Positions 1 through 8,491 of a DNA stretch of 64,000 nt are shown in pieces. The DNA is from Caldicellulosiruptor diazotrophicus. Its GTDB lineage: Bacteria; Bacillota; Thermoanaerobacteria; Caldicellulosiruptorales; Caldicellulosiruptoraceae. Both the position numbers and the translations under genes were made by a program. Under the pieces are notes generated by a model that was not told where the DNA came from, ran no database searches, and worked only from the letters and a program-made list of their open reading frames with translations. The stretch spans positions 2,457,501 through 2,521,500 of the forward strand of contig NZ_AP024480.1 in assembly GCF_017347585.1 (NCBI RefSeq). Reading direction: 5' to 3'. Each line of letters starts with the position of its first letter. The first letter of the stretch is position 1.

Positions 1-30
1 AACAAGCTTTTTAAAAAGCTGGCTTTATAA
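1..30 (-). pseudogene. fragment of an AraC-family regulator gene
   Basis: This short stretch matches, with a few changes, the part of the intact AraC gene at 23702-24619 that encodes the start of its helix-turn-helix domain (near 23893-23929). A longer copy of the same fragment is at 21497-21580. In both places it is followed directly by the same hairpin and a PIN-domain gene or remnant, so it probably marks an old duplication boundary. It is cut by the window edge. Confidence 0.4.
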
Positions 31-41
31 AAAACAAAAAA

Positions 42-76
42 GCCACAGATAGTTTGCAGAAAAAATTATCTGTGGC
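42..76 (-). terminator. intrinsic terminator after the PIN/antitoxin-like pair
   Basis: The stem GCCACAGATA pairs with TTATCTGTGGC. Read leftwards it is followed by a T-rich run (complement of 30-41), as expected for a rho-independent terminator of the minus-strand genes at 95-747. A copy is at 21591-21628. Confidence 0.7.
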
Positions 77-94
77 TTGCCTGTTATGAAATTA

Positions 95-267
95 TTAAAT
101 AATTTCCTTCTTTCTTTTCTTTTTCAGTTCCTCTAATTCTCTCTCTACTTTTTTTGCCGTTTCTTCAAAATATCTAATAAATTCTTCTGGGGTCATGCCT
201 TTTGTTTCTTCGTAGATCTCCTCCTGTATCCTGTGCAGTTCTTTCATCGCACTTGTTTCAAACATAT
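95..267 (-). pseudogene. small antitoxin-like gene, frameshifted
   Basis: The start codon at 267 lies 3 nt after the PIN stop codon and has a strong ribosome site (GAGGAAGAGGAG). The first eight codons and the following reading frame match the intact 57-residue gene at 6179-6352, with the shared pattern MK/QEL/IHR, Q-E, YEETK-MT and a charged helical tail. The two parts lie in different frames because there are two extra A residues in the run at about 239-243. The charged helical product and its coupling to a PIN gene suggest the antitoxin partner, by inference only. As read, the protein stops early, which would leave the PIN toxin unpaired unless the indel is a sequencing error. Confidence 0.6.
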
Positions 268-270
268 TTG

Positions 271-747
271 TCACTCCTCTTCCTCTAATATCATAAGTGG
301 GGACACCAGTTGAATTTCTCTATAACCCATAAGTTTGTTTATTGCGTTTACGCCTTGAATTGTCCTATATCTAACTATATGCTTAAAATTCCATGATACC
401 AAAATATCACATTCGTTAATGCTTGCAACTGCAATATGGACTGCGTCGTCGAAATACTTTGACGGAATTATACATTCATTTACATACTTCTGCGCAAGTT
501 CCAAAACTTGTTGGTTAATCTCAATTCTCGTGAATTCTATCTGGGACATATACTCTAATAGCCTGCTTCTTTTTGGTTCCTTGCACTTATTTAATTCAGT
601 TATTACTGCACTTGAAATGTATACATTGTATTTTCCTTGTTTAAGCTCATCCCAAAATTTTTTTGTTATCTGCATATACTCAGGATTATCCTGCTGGTCT
701 AAGTGACTTATAACTGAGGTGTCAATGTATACTCGTAGTCTCCTCAA
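271..747 (-). CDS. PIN-domain protein, probable VapC-like toxin ribonuclease
   Basis: A 158-residue protein beginning MRRLRVYIDTSVISHL. The IDTS motif gives the first metal-binding Asp of a PIN domain, followed by a conserved Glu in the AVITELNK region, an Asp in YFDDAVHIA and a C-terminal WNFKHI motif. PIN proteins of this size usually cleave RNA as VapC toxins, using Mg2+ held by acidic residues. It sits immediately upstream of a small charged ORF (95-267) in one transcription unit. The order toxin then partner is reversed relative to classical VapBC. A 3'-end copy of this gene, broken, is at 21646-21790. The family assignment is secure and the toxin role is inferred. Confidence 0.85.
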   Translation of the reverse strand: MRRLRVYIDTSVISHLDQQDNPEYMQITKKFWDELKQGKYNVYISSAVITELNKCKEPKRSRLLEYMSQIEFTRIEINQQVLELAQKYVNECIIPSKYFDDAVHIAVASINECDILVSWNFKHIVRYRTIQGVNAINKLMGYREIQLVSPLMILEEEE

Positions 748-924
748 TGCTACAAACTTTCTCCTTTCTTACACTAACACCTCTTCCCCGCCTCTGATTT
801 AATTATACCACAAGCCGGCGTATTCTAGAATATATCTTCATTATTATAAAAAATTTTAGTAAAATAAAAGCATTGGTAGAAAACATTCAAGCATTTGAAC
901 TTTGAAGGCAAAGGGAAGACTACT

Positions 925-1560
925 TTGAAAAAACCTAAGGTTTTAATTGTTGATGATAACCCTGCCGTTTTGGACGGTCTTAAAATCATCCTTGAGCTTG
1001 AAAATTTTGATGTTGTAAGCCTTTACACCAATGCAAAAGAGGCAATAGAGTTTCTCAATATGTGGCATGTTGATGTTGTTCTTATGGATATTAGAATGCC
1101 TGTTATGGATGGTATTGAGGGAACTTTTAATATAAAAACCAAATTTCCAAATGTCAAAGTGATAATATTAACAACATTTTGTGAAGAAGATTACATAGAA
1201 AAGAGCTTGAGTTTTGGCGCAGATGGGTACATCCTTAAAAGCTCTGATGCAAAGCATATTGTAAATTCCATTTTGTCTGTGCTTGATGGTAAGGTTGTTA
1301 TAGACAAAGAAATTGCTTTATACGTTTCAGATGTATTGAAAAGGACTAGTAAGCAGCTGCTTGAAAAAACACAAAACCTTACTGAAAGAGAGCTTGAAAT
1401 TGCAAAGCTCATATCACAAGGATACTCAAATAAGGAAATTGCAGCCATGCTTTTCATCTCTGAAGGTACAGTAAGAAACTACATAACATCCATTCTTCAA
1501 AAGTTAAATCTTAAAAACAGAACACAAATTGCAGTATACTATCTAACCAAATTTTCTTAA
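925..1560 (+). CDS. NarL/LuxR-family response regulator
   Basis: A two-domain DNA-binding response regulator. The receiver begins KVLIVDDNPAVLDG (acidic pair), has the phospho-acceptor Asp in LMDIRMP (about residue 55), the Thr in ILTT and the Lys in YILK. The LuxR-type helix-turn-helix follows (LTERELEIAKLISQGYSNKE, then TVRNYI). I choose the TTG at 925 because AAAGGGAAG lies just upstream; an in-frame TTG at 895 has no visible ribosome site. No histidine kinase is adjacent, so the partner must be elsewhere and it is an orphan here. Targets cannot be read from the sequence. Confidence 0.9.
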   Translation: MKKPKVLIVDDNPAVLDGLKIILELENFDVVSLYTNAKEAIEFLNMWHVDVVLMDIRMPVMDGIEGTFNIKTKFPNVKVIILTTFCEEDYIEKSLSFGADGYILKSSDAKHIVNSILSVLDGKVVIDKEIALYVSDVLKRTSKQLLEKTQNLTERELEIAKLISQGYSNKEIAAMLFISEGTVRNYITSILQKLNLKNRTQIAVYYLTKFS

Positions 1561-1655
1561 TCTTACTTTTTGTGTTTGCCGGAGTAAAGATGTTATCCAA
1601 AAATGTACTTCGAAGGTGTTAATTAAAGTTTTTCTTGTGATAATATTTTAATTCA

Positions 1656-1802
1656 TTAATGTAATATATCGTAAATTAGTCTGCCAACAAATTCTCCAAT
1701 TCTAAAGGTTAAAAGAGAAAATAATCCAAAACCAATAAAAATCAGCGATACCCTAATTATAGGTGGGAATTTCTCCAATTTTGTAATCATCTGTTTTAGC
1801 AT
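1656..1802 (-). CDS. small single-pass membrane protein
   Basis: A 48-residue ORF starting MLKQMITKLEKFPP, with one hydrophobic segment (about residues 15-31, IIRVSLIFIGFGLFSLL) and a charged tail. The ribosome site GGAGG lies 8 nt before the ATG, which supports real translation. It is convergent with the response regulator. I do not recognise a family. Confidence 0.6.
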   Translation of the reverse strand: MLKQMITKLEKFPPIIRVSLIFIGFGLFSLLTFRIGEFVGRLIYDILH

Positions 1803-1917
1803 TTACCAAACCTCCAGTTCTATATCGGAGATGATTAATGGCATTTTTTAATAATTATATCACAGCAATTTTTTTGCAAAATGTAAAATTTTCTACATGT
1901 GAACAGTGTGGCTAAGC

Positions 1918-2085
1918 TAAATGCATATCTGTAATTCATCCAGTAGTCTTGCAACATTTGATACAAACTCACCCATTCTATAATTATTTCTTGCAGTATA
2001 TACCAATCTTTCTCAAGACCGTTGTACGTTACTATCGGAATTATTGCTGGAAGTTTCTTTACACCTTCTCGTTTTACTCATTTGT
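1918..2085 (-). pseudogene. remnant of an Rpn-family nuclease gene
   Basis: Two short stretches match the Rpn genes elsewhere in the window. Around 2030-2085 the minus strand encodes KLPAIIPIVTYNG, and from 1976 down it encodes MGEFVSNVARLLDELQ. In the intact genes these motifs are about 100 residues apart and in one frame, so an internal deletion has occurred. The gene is dead but shows that this family once occupied this site too. Confidence 0.65.
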
Positions 2086-2089
2086 GGCT

Positions 2090-2320
2090 TTATGCGGCCA
2101 TTTCAGAATAATTTGCAATAACAATTTCTGCTCTGTTTTTCAATAGCTCATCTACCATTTTTTCAAGTTTTTCAACAACTTCGTCGTCAAGGCATGATGC
2201 CCCGCATTGTTTACATACAAGAGCGGGAACATCCTTAATAATAATAGTTTGTTTTTCCATATCTACAATATGTTTAATTTTCCCTTCTATCATACTTGCA
2301 CCGCACAATGAACATTTCAT
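2090..2320 (-). CDS. YgiT-type zinc-finger protein (MqsA-like antitoxin)
   Basis: A 76-residue protein starting MKCSLCG, with two CXXC pairs (CSLCG and VCKQCGASC) typical of the MqsA/YgiT N-terminal zinc finger, and a C-terminal helix predicted from VVEKLEKMVDELLKN. YgiT-type proteins are commonly encoded directly after DUF4258 proteins and are taken as the antitoxin of the pair. Here the reading frame is continuous with the end of the upstream DUF4258 sequence because of a frameshift. The internal ATG at 2320 is chosen because the zinc-finger domain begins there. Confidence 0.75.
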   Translation of the reverse strand: MKCSLCGASMIEGKIKHIVDMEKQTIIIKDVPALVCKQCGASCLDDEVVEKLEKMVDELLKNRAEIVIANYSEMAA

Positions 2321-2573
2321 TCTTTCTTTATCACTTGTTCTGAAATCATCACACCACTCATCTTCGGATGGATAATAAGCGGTTATAAGCCATAACCATC
2401 CTTCTCCAACAGCACAAACAACATGCATTGCACTTCCCTTTTTTACTTTTCCCTAATACTAGGCAACTTGGATGAGGATAATCTTTATCGTACTGTCCTA
2501 TAATTTCACCTTCCTGTATACATTCCAATATATCTGTTCTTGTTATATTTCTTTCTCTCATTCTTTGTATCAT
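2321..2573 (-). pseudogene. DUF4258 toxin-like protein, frameshifted
   Basis: The N-terminal part (MIQRMRERNITRTDILECI) and the C-terminal part (MHVVCAVGEGWLWLITAYYP) of a DUF4258 protein are both recognisable but lie in different frames. The break is at about 2430, where one extra G follows a run of six A. The start of the domain (the usual SNHA motif) is also reduced, with an in-frame stop just upstream of the ATG. It pairs with the YgiT gene as a likely toxin-antitoxin operon that is now inactive, unless the indel is an error. Confidence 0.7.
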
Positions 2574-2760
2574 ATGATTTTACCATTTTATTTTTCTTTT
2601 TTAACCAGTTTCCTTATCTTATCTATAACTAGTTACATTATTGTAAGTTTTATCCTATTTCTTCCTATTCTCAGTAAAAACTTTTATATGCAAACTATCA
2701 AAGAAAAGCTATCTGGTAATGATTATACCACAAATCGGTGTATTTATGCTACTAAAAAGC

Positions 2761-2843
2761 AAAAACCACAGCTCTTTGCTGTGGTAGTCTTTATTTTTAC
2801 ATTTCTGTAGACAGGTTTTGAACATGGCTTTGCTAACTGGTTT
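2761..2843 (-). repeat. dispersed small-RNA-like element, copy 1
   Basis: The element shares with the copies at 6076-6137, 6392-6484, 7025-7120 and 16003-16072 the minus-strand core GTCTACAGAAATGTAAAAAT. It is followed by a CCACAGC...GCTGTGG stem-loop and a T-rich run. This copy lacks the upstream TATAAT seen in others because it is joined to another repeat at 2845. Confidence 0.6.
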
Positions 2844-2844
2844 G

Positions 2845-2904
2845 CCTTCGTGTTTTGTTTTCGGGATGAATTTCTCATCCCTAGGCAGCAGAGCGCCAAT
2901 TTGT
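2845..2904 (-). repeat. partial copy of the structured RNA element at 15765-15950
   Basis: These 60 bases match 15771-15830 with one or two differences. They include the GGGATGA-GAAA-TTCATCCC stem-loop and the GGCGC-CTGCTGCC segment. The element is joined here to the truncated end of the surface-protein gene, so it marks a recombination junction. Confidence 0.6.
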
Positions 2905-4033
2905 AGACGTATTTTTAATACACTTTCCCTTACAGTTTTTATTTGTTTCTGGATCTTTATGTGTAATTTTAAAATAGTTAATGATAGTTGCATAACTTGT
3001 AACATCGTTTCTTGTCGTCACTAAACCTTCATAGTAAGGGTCTGCACCATTTGTGCCAAGATTGTCCGTAAGTTTACCTGTGATAAACACATTCACACTT
3101 GGTGACATGTTTGTTGCAGGGTCATATTTTAACACAGACCCGTTCTGGTCAAGTTTTACAAGATAACTGTACGAATCAAGGGTTATTGAAACTGAGTCTG
3201 AACGAAGCTTTGATGGGTCTTGTTTTATCACCATACCGGAGTATGTTCTGTACCAGAGCCCACCGTTTTTCCTGTGAACAATTACAACAGATGCACTTCC
3301 TTGGCTGTCTACACCCTTGAACACTGCTCTTTGTTTGAACTCATCCGGTGGTAATGTATCGCTACTAAACTTGGAAAATAGCTGACCAAGACTTTGCCCC
3401 GATTTTAAATCTTTAAGATTATATCTTGATTTCCATTACAGTCTCCCATTGATAACTTGCAACTTTGCTTGGGTCATAATCTGCCACGGCAAGTTTTGAC
3501 TTTGTAAAGTTATCTAATTGACGGATTTCTGACCATGTTAGAATATTGGCATATTCTACTGGTTGTGTTCCATCACCATCGTTTGGAAATTCTTTGTCTG
3601 GAAAAAGGTCACCGTTCATAGTATAACCAGCATATCTGAACCAACCACGTGGACCTGTACCATCTCTGTTTTTATGAAAGTACCCATTGGGGTCTTCTTT
3701 GAAATTCCAAACAAAGTTGTTATCTGGCACATCCCATGGTGTACCATACACTACCATCCTTCGCTCTGCGTAGATTTCGCAGTTGAAGTATTCATCTTTG
3801 CCGTTAACCTTAATTGATTTATATGTGTTAATTTCTTCAGACTTGAAACCTGCCTGTTGCATCCAGTAACTTCTGTCCTTACCATTGTAACTATCATATC
3901 CGCCGTTATACAAATTAATATCATCTGCTTTAACTGTCTGCCATATCCCCGCTGGTGGAACAAGACTTAAAATTAATGAGAGTATACATAAAAAAGAAAG
4001 AGCTTTGAACAAGCTCTTGTGTTTTTTAAGCAC
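2881..4033 (-). pseudogene. secreted surface protein, cassette A, frameshifted and truncated
   Basis: The N-terminal part (3419-4033) has a Sec signal peptide (about residues 8-37, hydrophobic core FLCILSLILSLVP) and the motifs LYNGGYDSYNG and NCEIYAERRMVVYGTP shared with the copies at 10932 and 18595. One extra A near 3440 shifts the frame; the downstream frame continues from about 3440 to 2881 with motifs WYRTYSG and DPYYEGLVTTRNDV. The C-terminal half present in the third copy is missing, replaced by repeat sequence near 2905. The function is unknown; the family appears to be an envelope or secreted partner of the SLH protein encoded just upstream. Confidence 0.75.
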
Positions 4034-4052
4034 CTTAATATCACCCCTTTAT

Positions 4053-5924
4053 TTATTGAGTATATTTTGAATTTGGTTTTGCAGGGGAAAGAAACACGTA
4101 ATAATTTTTCTCTCTTGTTTCAGTAAAGTACAAAGGTAATACAGTATAGAGTTCGTATTTAACTACATTAGCACCAAAGAGATATGCAGCATTAAAAACA
4201 ATAAATACGTCCCCATATTGCTTGATAATTTTATTACTTTTGGATACAGATTTGATTTTTCCAAACGTGTAATAATTCAAATCTTTTTGAAGTTCATCTC
4301 TGTATGCTGGTGCAACGTAGGCAAGAAGTTTTGTTTTAGGATAGTCCCATAGACTAACCAATGGGTCGCAAATTCCAATTTTAGGATAATCAAATTCATC
4401 ATATAGGACAATTGATTGCCCATTGAAGTTTAGTTCTGCTAAATCAATTGACCCTAACATGCTGTTTGTTTCAGCAATACTAAAACTACCAAAACCTTTT
4501 TCTGAAACATATTTGTTAGGTATTACATTCTTTGCCATTATAACAAATCTCATTGACTTTAGTTCTTCTATTCTAAATAAAGCTTGGGTAGAAGCCAAGG
4601 ATACTCCACCGCCACTTTCATCTGCTTTTGTTTCAAGTTCTGTATATTTTTTCTTTTCCTTTTCAAAAATCATATATCTGCCTGTACCTATATTAGCTTC
4701 TGGAATCCAATAAGCTGAAGATTTTACACTAACCTCATCCAGCACATCTCTTTTGCTTTTATCGAACACTCTTGTAATCATCTGTACAGCTTCTGCTCTT
4801 GTTAGCGTTTTGCCTGCGTTGAAGTAGTAAACGCCAATGTACAGTGCTGACTGGTCTGGTGTGATAATGCCCAAATCTGCCAAGTGCAACATCGGTTCTC
4901 TGTAAAGCTGCGGTATCTTGCTGTAGTCCTTGCAGTAATAAGCAAACCTTGTATGGTCGGTTGGATATTTTCTGGGATAGTTTATTAAAAAGTCTTCAAG
5001 GTACATATTGAAATATGGGTGTTCTTTGATGTCGTAATATCCATAATAACCTTTCAAAGTAGTTCCTTTCTTCTCAAAATAATAACCGTAGTTTATCTGT
5101 GCTATATCCTCTCTTGTTATCGGGTAACCAAGCTTTGTAAACTTGCTGATAACATCTTCGGCTTTAGTAAGTATTTGTCTTGCATAGTCAATTGAACTAT
5201 GAACACTTGCATCTATTGTAGCTGGAATACCTTTTGTATCCCTTACAATATCCATTGCAAACATCCAGCCTTTTTGCCACGGTCGTGGTGCGTATACCAC
5301 TTTGTCAGGGTATTTCTTCTTGAACTCTGCAACTAATCCCAAAAAATCTTTGCTTATTTTATTTATCCCACCCACAGGGTCATATTTTATACCTTTGTAT
5401 CTGTCCCATACATACTTGAATGTAGTCAAGCCGTCTGCGTATTTGTATTCCAGTATCAACAGTTGATAACCCTGAATAAAATCATCAAGGTCGTAACCTG
5501 GAACATAACCAAATTCATTTTCATATCCGCCAGGCCCACCGAAAAAGCAAATACCTCTCATGAATGCTTCTGTTGGTGGTACTCTTCTGACTGACACCGG
5601 TATGTTCTTGTTTTTGAGCTCCGGCACCGCATTTATTAACTTCCACACAATGTAGCTTGCCTGAGCTCGTGTTATGGGTCTGTCTTTTTTGACCTCTTGA
5701 GGTATCAAGCCCATTTTGACTGCCTTTCCCCAGTAGTCCAGAGGCTTATCCGGCTTTACCTTTGCACCTATTAAGAGCGATGTTACAAACTCATCTGCTG
5801 TGATGTAGTCTATTTTGTTTATTGCTGCCTGTACTTTCTGTGTGATTGTTCCTGCCTGTGCTACCGGGAAGGCAAAGGTTAAAAGCAGGCTCAGGATGAC
5901 TGCAAAGCTCAAAAGTTTTCTCAT
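4053..5924 (-). CDS. SLH-domain envelope protein, cassette A
   Basis: A 623-residue protein with a signal peptide (MRKLLSFAVILSLLLTFAFP...VAQA) and SLH-like segments at both ends. The N-terminal one spans about residues 40-95 (YITADEFV ... ITRAQASYIVWKL). The C-terminal one is at about 340-400 (LADLGIITPD ... FNAGKTLTRAEAVQMI). SLH domains anchor proteins to secondary cell-wall polysaccharide, so this protein should sit on the cell surface. It is one of three paralogues (with 10953-12821 and 18621-20216), each followed by a secreted partner. The middle of the protein and its C-terminal third match nothing I recognise. Confidence 0.8.
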   Translation of the reverse strand: MRKLLSFAVILSLLLTFAFPVAQAGTITQKVQAAINKIDYITADEFVTSLLIGAKVKPDKPLDYWGKAVKMGLIPQEVKKDRPITRAQASYIVWKLINAVPELKNKNIPVSVRRVPPTEAFMRGICFFGGPGGYENEFGYVPGYDLDDFIQGYQLLILEYKYADGLTTFKYVWDRYKGIKYDPVGGINKISKDFLGLVAEFKKKYPDKVVYAPRPWQKGWMFAMDIVRDTKGIPATIDASVHSSIDYARQILTKAEDVISKFTKLGYPITREDIAQINYGYYFEKKGTTLKGYYGYYDIKEHPYFNMYLEDFLINYPRKYPTDHTRFAYYCKDYSKIPQLYREPMLHLADLGIITPDQSALYIGVYYFNAGKTLTRAEAVQMITRVFDKSKRDVLDEVSVKSSAYWIPEANIGTGRYMIFEKEKKKYTELETKADESGGGVSLASTQALFRIEELKSMRFVIMAKNVIPNKYVSEKGFGSFSIAETNSMLGSIDLAELNFNGQSIVLYDEFDYPKIGICDPLVSLWDYPKTKLLAYVAPAYRDELQKDLNYYTFGKIKSVSKSNKIIKQYGDVFIVFNAAYLFGANVVKYELYTVLPLYFTETREKNYYVFLSPAKPNSKYTQ

Positions 5925-6023
5925 GGCTACATCAACTCCTTTTGCTAAAGTTTTTTCTTATTATAGTTATACCATGATTTTGAAATTTGCTACACAAAAA
6001 TTTTGCCTGCCCAAAAAACAAAA

Positions 6024-6064
6024 AGCCACGGCAAGGTTTTTTCCTGCAAACCTGTACCGTGGCT
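6024..6064 (-). terminator. hairpin terminator upstream of cassette A
   Basis: GCCACGG pairs with CCGTGGC, with an inner AGGTTT/AAACCT stem. Read leftwards it is followed by a T-rich run. Near copies precede cassettes B and C (12921-12957 and 20318-20359), so it moved with them. Confidence 0.65.
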
Positions 6065-6075
6065 AACTTCCTTTT

Positions 6076-6137
6076 TATTTTTACATTTTTGTAGACGCAT
6101 TTTGAACATGGTTTTGCTAACTGTTTTAATTATACAT
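6076..6137 (-). repeat. dispersed small-RNA-like element, copy 2
   Basis: The minus strand begins with a TATAAT box, then the shared core GTCTACAAAAATGTAAAAAT. It runs into the 6024-6064 hairpin instead of the usual CCACAGC hairpin. Confidence 0.6.
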
Positions 6138-6178
6138 CGAATTTTTAAGTCTTGCAACATGGTTTGAAAACAGGGTAC

Positions 6179-6352
6179 TTATTGTTTCAGTATTTCTTTT
6201 CCATTTTCTTCTTTAAACTCTTCTAATTCCTTCCTGACTTTTTCTGCTCTTTTGTGTACGTACTCTAAAAATTCTTGCAAAGTCATATTTTTTGTTTCTT
6301 CATAGAATTTCTCCTGAAACCGATGAATTTCTTGCATTACAGTGCTTTCCAT
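6179..6352 (-). CDS. small charged helical protein, antitoxin-like
   Basis: A 57-residue ORF starting MESTVMQEIHRFQEKFYEET, strongly charged and probably helical throughout. GAGGAG lies 7 nt before the ATG. It is the intact homologue of the frameshifted gene at 95-267, which follows a PIN toxin. Here no PIN gene is adjacent, so it would be a solitary antitoxin. The role is inferred only from that pairing. Confidence 0.6.
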   Translation of the reverse strand: MESTVMQEIHRFQEKFYEETKNMTLQEFLEYVHKRAEKVRKELEEFKEENGKEILKQ

Positions 6353-6391
6353 AATTGTTACTCCTCATTTACAAGCATATCGTCACAAAAG

Positions 6392-6484
6392 CAAAAACCA
6401 CAGCTCTTTGCTGTGGTAGCTTCTATTTTTACATTTTTGTAGACAGGTTTTAAGTGCAGTTTTCCCGCCTGAATTTATTATACA
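6392..6484 (-). repeat. dispersed small-RNA-like element, copy 3
   Basis: The minus strand has TATAAT near 6478-6483, about 70 transcribed bases containing the shared core, and a CCACAGC...GCTGTGG hairpin with a T run at its end. It is a complete promoter-to-terminator unit with no ORF. Confidence 0.65.
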
Positions 6485-6532
6485 CAAAATTTCAGTTTTT
6501 ACAACAATGAAACTACTGGGTATTGAGAAAAC

Positions 6533-6757
6533 CTAAAGGAGTTCCAAAAACTCTTCCAGACTTATTCCTGCTTGTTCCAGAATACTTTTCAATGTTCCTC
6601 TTGCAACTTCTTCATGCATTGGGACAATTACGACCCTTGTTGGGTTTTCTTTTTTGAGTTTGAGATGACTGCCTTTTTGTGCAACTTCCCTGAATCCAGC
6701 TTTTTTGAGTGCTCTTATTATTTCCTGTGGTTTTAGTATAGGATACCTGTAAGACAT
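6533..6757 (-). CDS. hicA: HicA-type mRNA interferase toxin
   Basis: A 74-residue protein with the HicA signature: a KPQEIIRALKKAGF start, the catalytic His in GSHLKL (about residue 32), and a C-terminal VPMHEEVARGTLKSILEQAG. HicA toxins cleave mRNA and tmRNA and are neutralised by HicB. The start codon follows the hicB stop by 1 nt, so translation is coupled. Confidence 0.92.
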   Translation of the reverse strand: MSYRYPILKPQEIIRALKKAGFREVAQKGSHLKLKKENPTRVVIVPMHEEVARGTLKSILEQAGISLEEFLELL

Positions 6758-6758
6758 T

Positions 6759-6959
6759 TTATACTGCCACCTCTATGGTAGTTATCAACGGTGGCATTTG
6801 TGGTTTTTGTATTTCTTCGCCGTCGTAATAAAGTTCAATAGCTTCTTTTAAGTTAGCTATTGCTTCTTCGATGGTTTTCCCCTGTGAAGCTACACTGTTT
6901 TCTACGCATTTAGCGACATACCAGTTATCCTCTTTGCTTACTACTACTGTGAACAACAT
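6759..6959 (-). CDS. hicB: HicB-type antitoxin
   Basis: A 66-residue protein (MLFTVVVSKEDNWYVAKCVE...) with the HicB partial RNase H-like fold and the SQGKTIEEAIANLKEAIELYY motif. The ATG at 6959 is chosen because AAAAGGTGG lies upstream; a longer frame would begin inside the promoter. The TATAAT box at 7006-7011 (minus strand) is the likely promoter. No separate DNA-binding domain is visible, so it belongs to the short HicB class. Confidence 0.9.
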   Translation of the reverse strand: MLFTVVVSKEDNWYVAKCVENSVASQGKTIEEAIANLKEAIELYYDGEEIQKPQMPPLITTIEVAV

Positions 6960-7024
6960 AACGAAACCACCTTTTTCTGTTTGAAAGTTTTTGCTTACAA
7001 TTTTTATTATACCACACAGAAAAA

Positions 7025-7120
7025 CAAAAACCACAGCTTTTGCTGTGGTAGTTTTTTATTTTTACATTTTTGTAGACAGATTTTAAGGTGTGGTTTTGCT
7101 AACTGGTTTTATTATACACC
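7025..7120 (-). repeat. dispersed small-RNA-like element, copy 4
   Basis: This is the best-formed copy. Reading leftwards, it has GTGTATAAT near 7117, the shared core GTCTACAAAAATGTAAAAAT, a CCACAGC-AAAA-GCTGTGG hairpin and a T run. The separate hicBA promoter lies immediately after the hairpin, so the unit is an independent transcript of about 80 nt. Confidence 0.65.
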
Positions 7121-7299
7121 TTCTTTGCAGTTTTTGCAATACAATTTAAAAAGAGATTTTTCAAAGCTCTTTGACTACTGGAACAAGCCTTGTTTGGGCT
7201 TTTGGGCTGGTCGTTTTTTGACCAACATGACTTTTTAGTTACTATACCTTGACTCTGTTCCTGAAAACAAAAGGCAGGGTTAAAACCCCGCCTCAAAAT

Positions 7300-8259
7300 C
7301 TATTGTTTTTGTTGTTGATTTCTAAGCTCTTTTACTTTTTCAATATCAAGTCCTGTTACTTTAGCTATAAAACTATCTTCTGCACCTTCAAGTATCAGAT
7401 TCCTTGCTATCTCGAGTTGTGCTTCCATTCTGCCTTCAATCTTTCCTTCAATCTTTCCTTCAATTTTCCCTTCAATTTTGCTCTCTAACTTTATTTTTCT
7501 CTTTTCTTCTGCAAGTCCTTTTTTAATTTTCATTGCAGTACTTTGAAACATCTCTTCCACCCCCAAAATTTTTGATTTTTCAAACAACTCGTTGACTTCT
7601 TCCCGGGGTATCTTATAACTTTTCAGTACTGCATGATAAAGCCATTCTGCCAGCTCTTCTCTTTGTTCTTCCGGAATTCTGATGTTTTTGCCCAGTTCCA
7701 AAAGTCTTTCTACAACACTGTCCGGGTTTGTTGCAACCTGGTCTACGTACAGGGCAGCGGCAAGCACATTGTTGCCATTCAGCAGTTTATCCTCCGGTAT
7801 ATCTCTTACGTCGATGAAAATATAATTCAATCTCTGAACATACTCAGGAAAATCTTCTGCGTATTCAACGTTATCAGCGAATTGTGTCGCAGGTTGCCAT
7901 TTTTCTACTCCATTATACAAAACCACTGGTACAACCACAGGAAGTCTTTTGTTTATCTGATACTTCTTTTGAATAAGAAATACGTACTCATAGATTCTGC
8001 AATGCATTTGCTTATTTGGCCTGCTTTGAAACTCCACCAGCAAGTATATCCACGATGATGAATAGGGGAGTCTGTATACCATATCAGAGCGTCGTACTTT
8101 CCACTGGTTGTTTATAGACTCTGTTGCAACAATCTCAATATCCGACTGTGTATAGTTTTTGAGTCTTGGTTCCGGGATTATTTCGGTTATAAACCAGCAA
8201 ACATTTATCTTGTCTGAAAAAAGTTTTTTAAACCCCACATCATAGCTTCTTGTTAACTT
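7300..8259 (-). CDS. Rpn-family recombination-promoting nuclease (PD-(D/E)XK)
   Basis: The protein is about 319 residues from a GTG start at 8259 (a longer frame to 8304 is open); GGGGGTTTG just upstream serves as ribosome site. The N-terminus VKLTRSYDVGFKKLFSDK and the catalytic pattern SDMVYRL ... YLLVEFQS place it in the Rpn/YhgA-like family of DNA endonucleases linked to recA-independent recombination. The C-terminal third is a coiled region with four KIEG tetrapeptide repeats, then a helix with AKVTGLDIEKVKELR. It is related to the Rpn genes near the CRISPR arrays but differs in sequence. Confidence 0.85.
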   Translation of the reverse strand, partial: KLTRSYDVGFKKLFSDKINVCWFITEIIPEPRLKNYTQSDIEIVATESINNQWKVRRSDMVYRLPYSSSWIYLLVEFQSRPNKQMHCRIYEYVFLIQKKYQINKRLPVVVPVVLYNGVEKWQPATQFADNVEYAEDFPEYVQRLNYIFIDVRDIPEDKLLNGNNVLAAALYVDQVATNPDSVVERLLELGKNIRIPEEQREELAEWLYHAVLKSYKIPREEVNELFEKSKILGVEEMFQSTAMKIKKGLAEEKRKIKLESKIEGKIEGKIEGKIEGRMEAQLEIARNLILEGAEDSFIAKVTGLDIEKVKELRNQQQKQ

Positions 8260-8384
8260 CACAAACTGCAAACCCCCTTTTCCTGGCAAACTTCCAGGGG
8301 GCATATTGCCTTACAATCTAATTATACCACGAGAGTGAGCAGTTATACTACAAAAAAGCAAAAAGCCGCAATTTTTTTCTGTGA

Positions 8385-8434
8385 CTTAATGTAGATGCAT
8401 TGTGCTTATAGGTTCTCCCACTGACTCCATTATA
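8385..8434 (-). repeat. degenerate copy of the dispersed element
   Basis: It keeps a GTAGATGCATT core and ends near a TATAAT-like box (ATTATATC). It is recognisable only by comparison with the better copies and lies upstream of the next block of repeats. Confidence 0.35.
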
Positions 8435-8491
8435 TCTCTAATTTTCAGTTTTTACAATACAACTCAGAGTTGAAATTCTCAAGACTTTTGT

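Noticed and set aside
3419-5924. Surface cassettes as tapirin or type IV pilus genes of Caldicellulosiruptor
   Set aside because: No pilin-like prepilin peptide or pilus assembly genes are nearby, and the proteins carry SLH segments instead.
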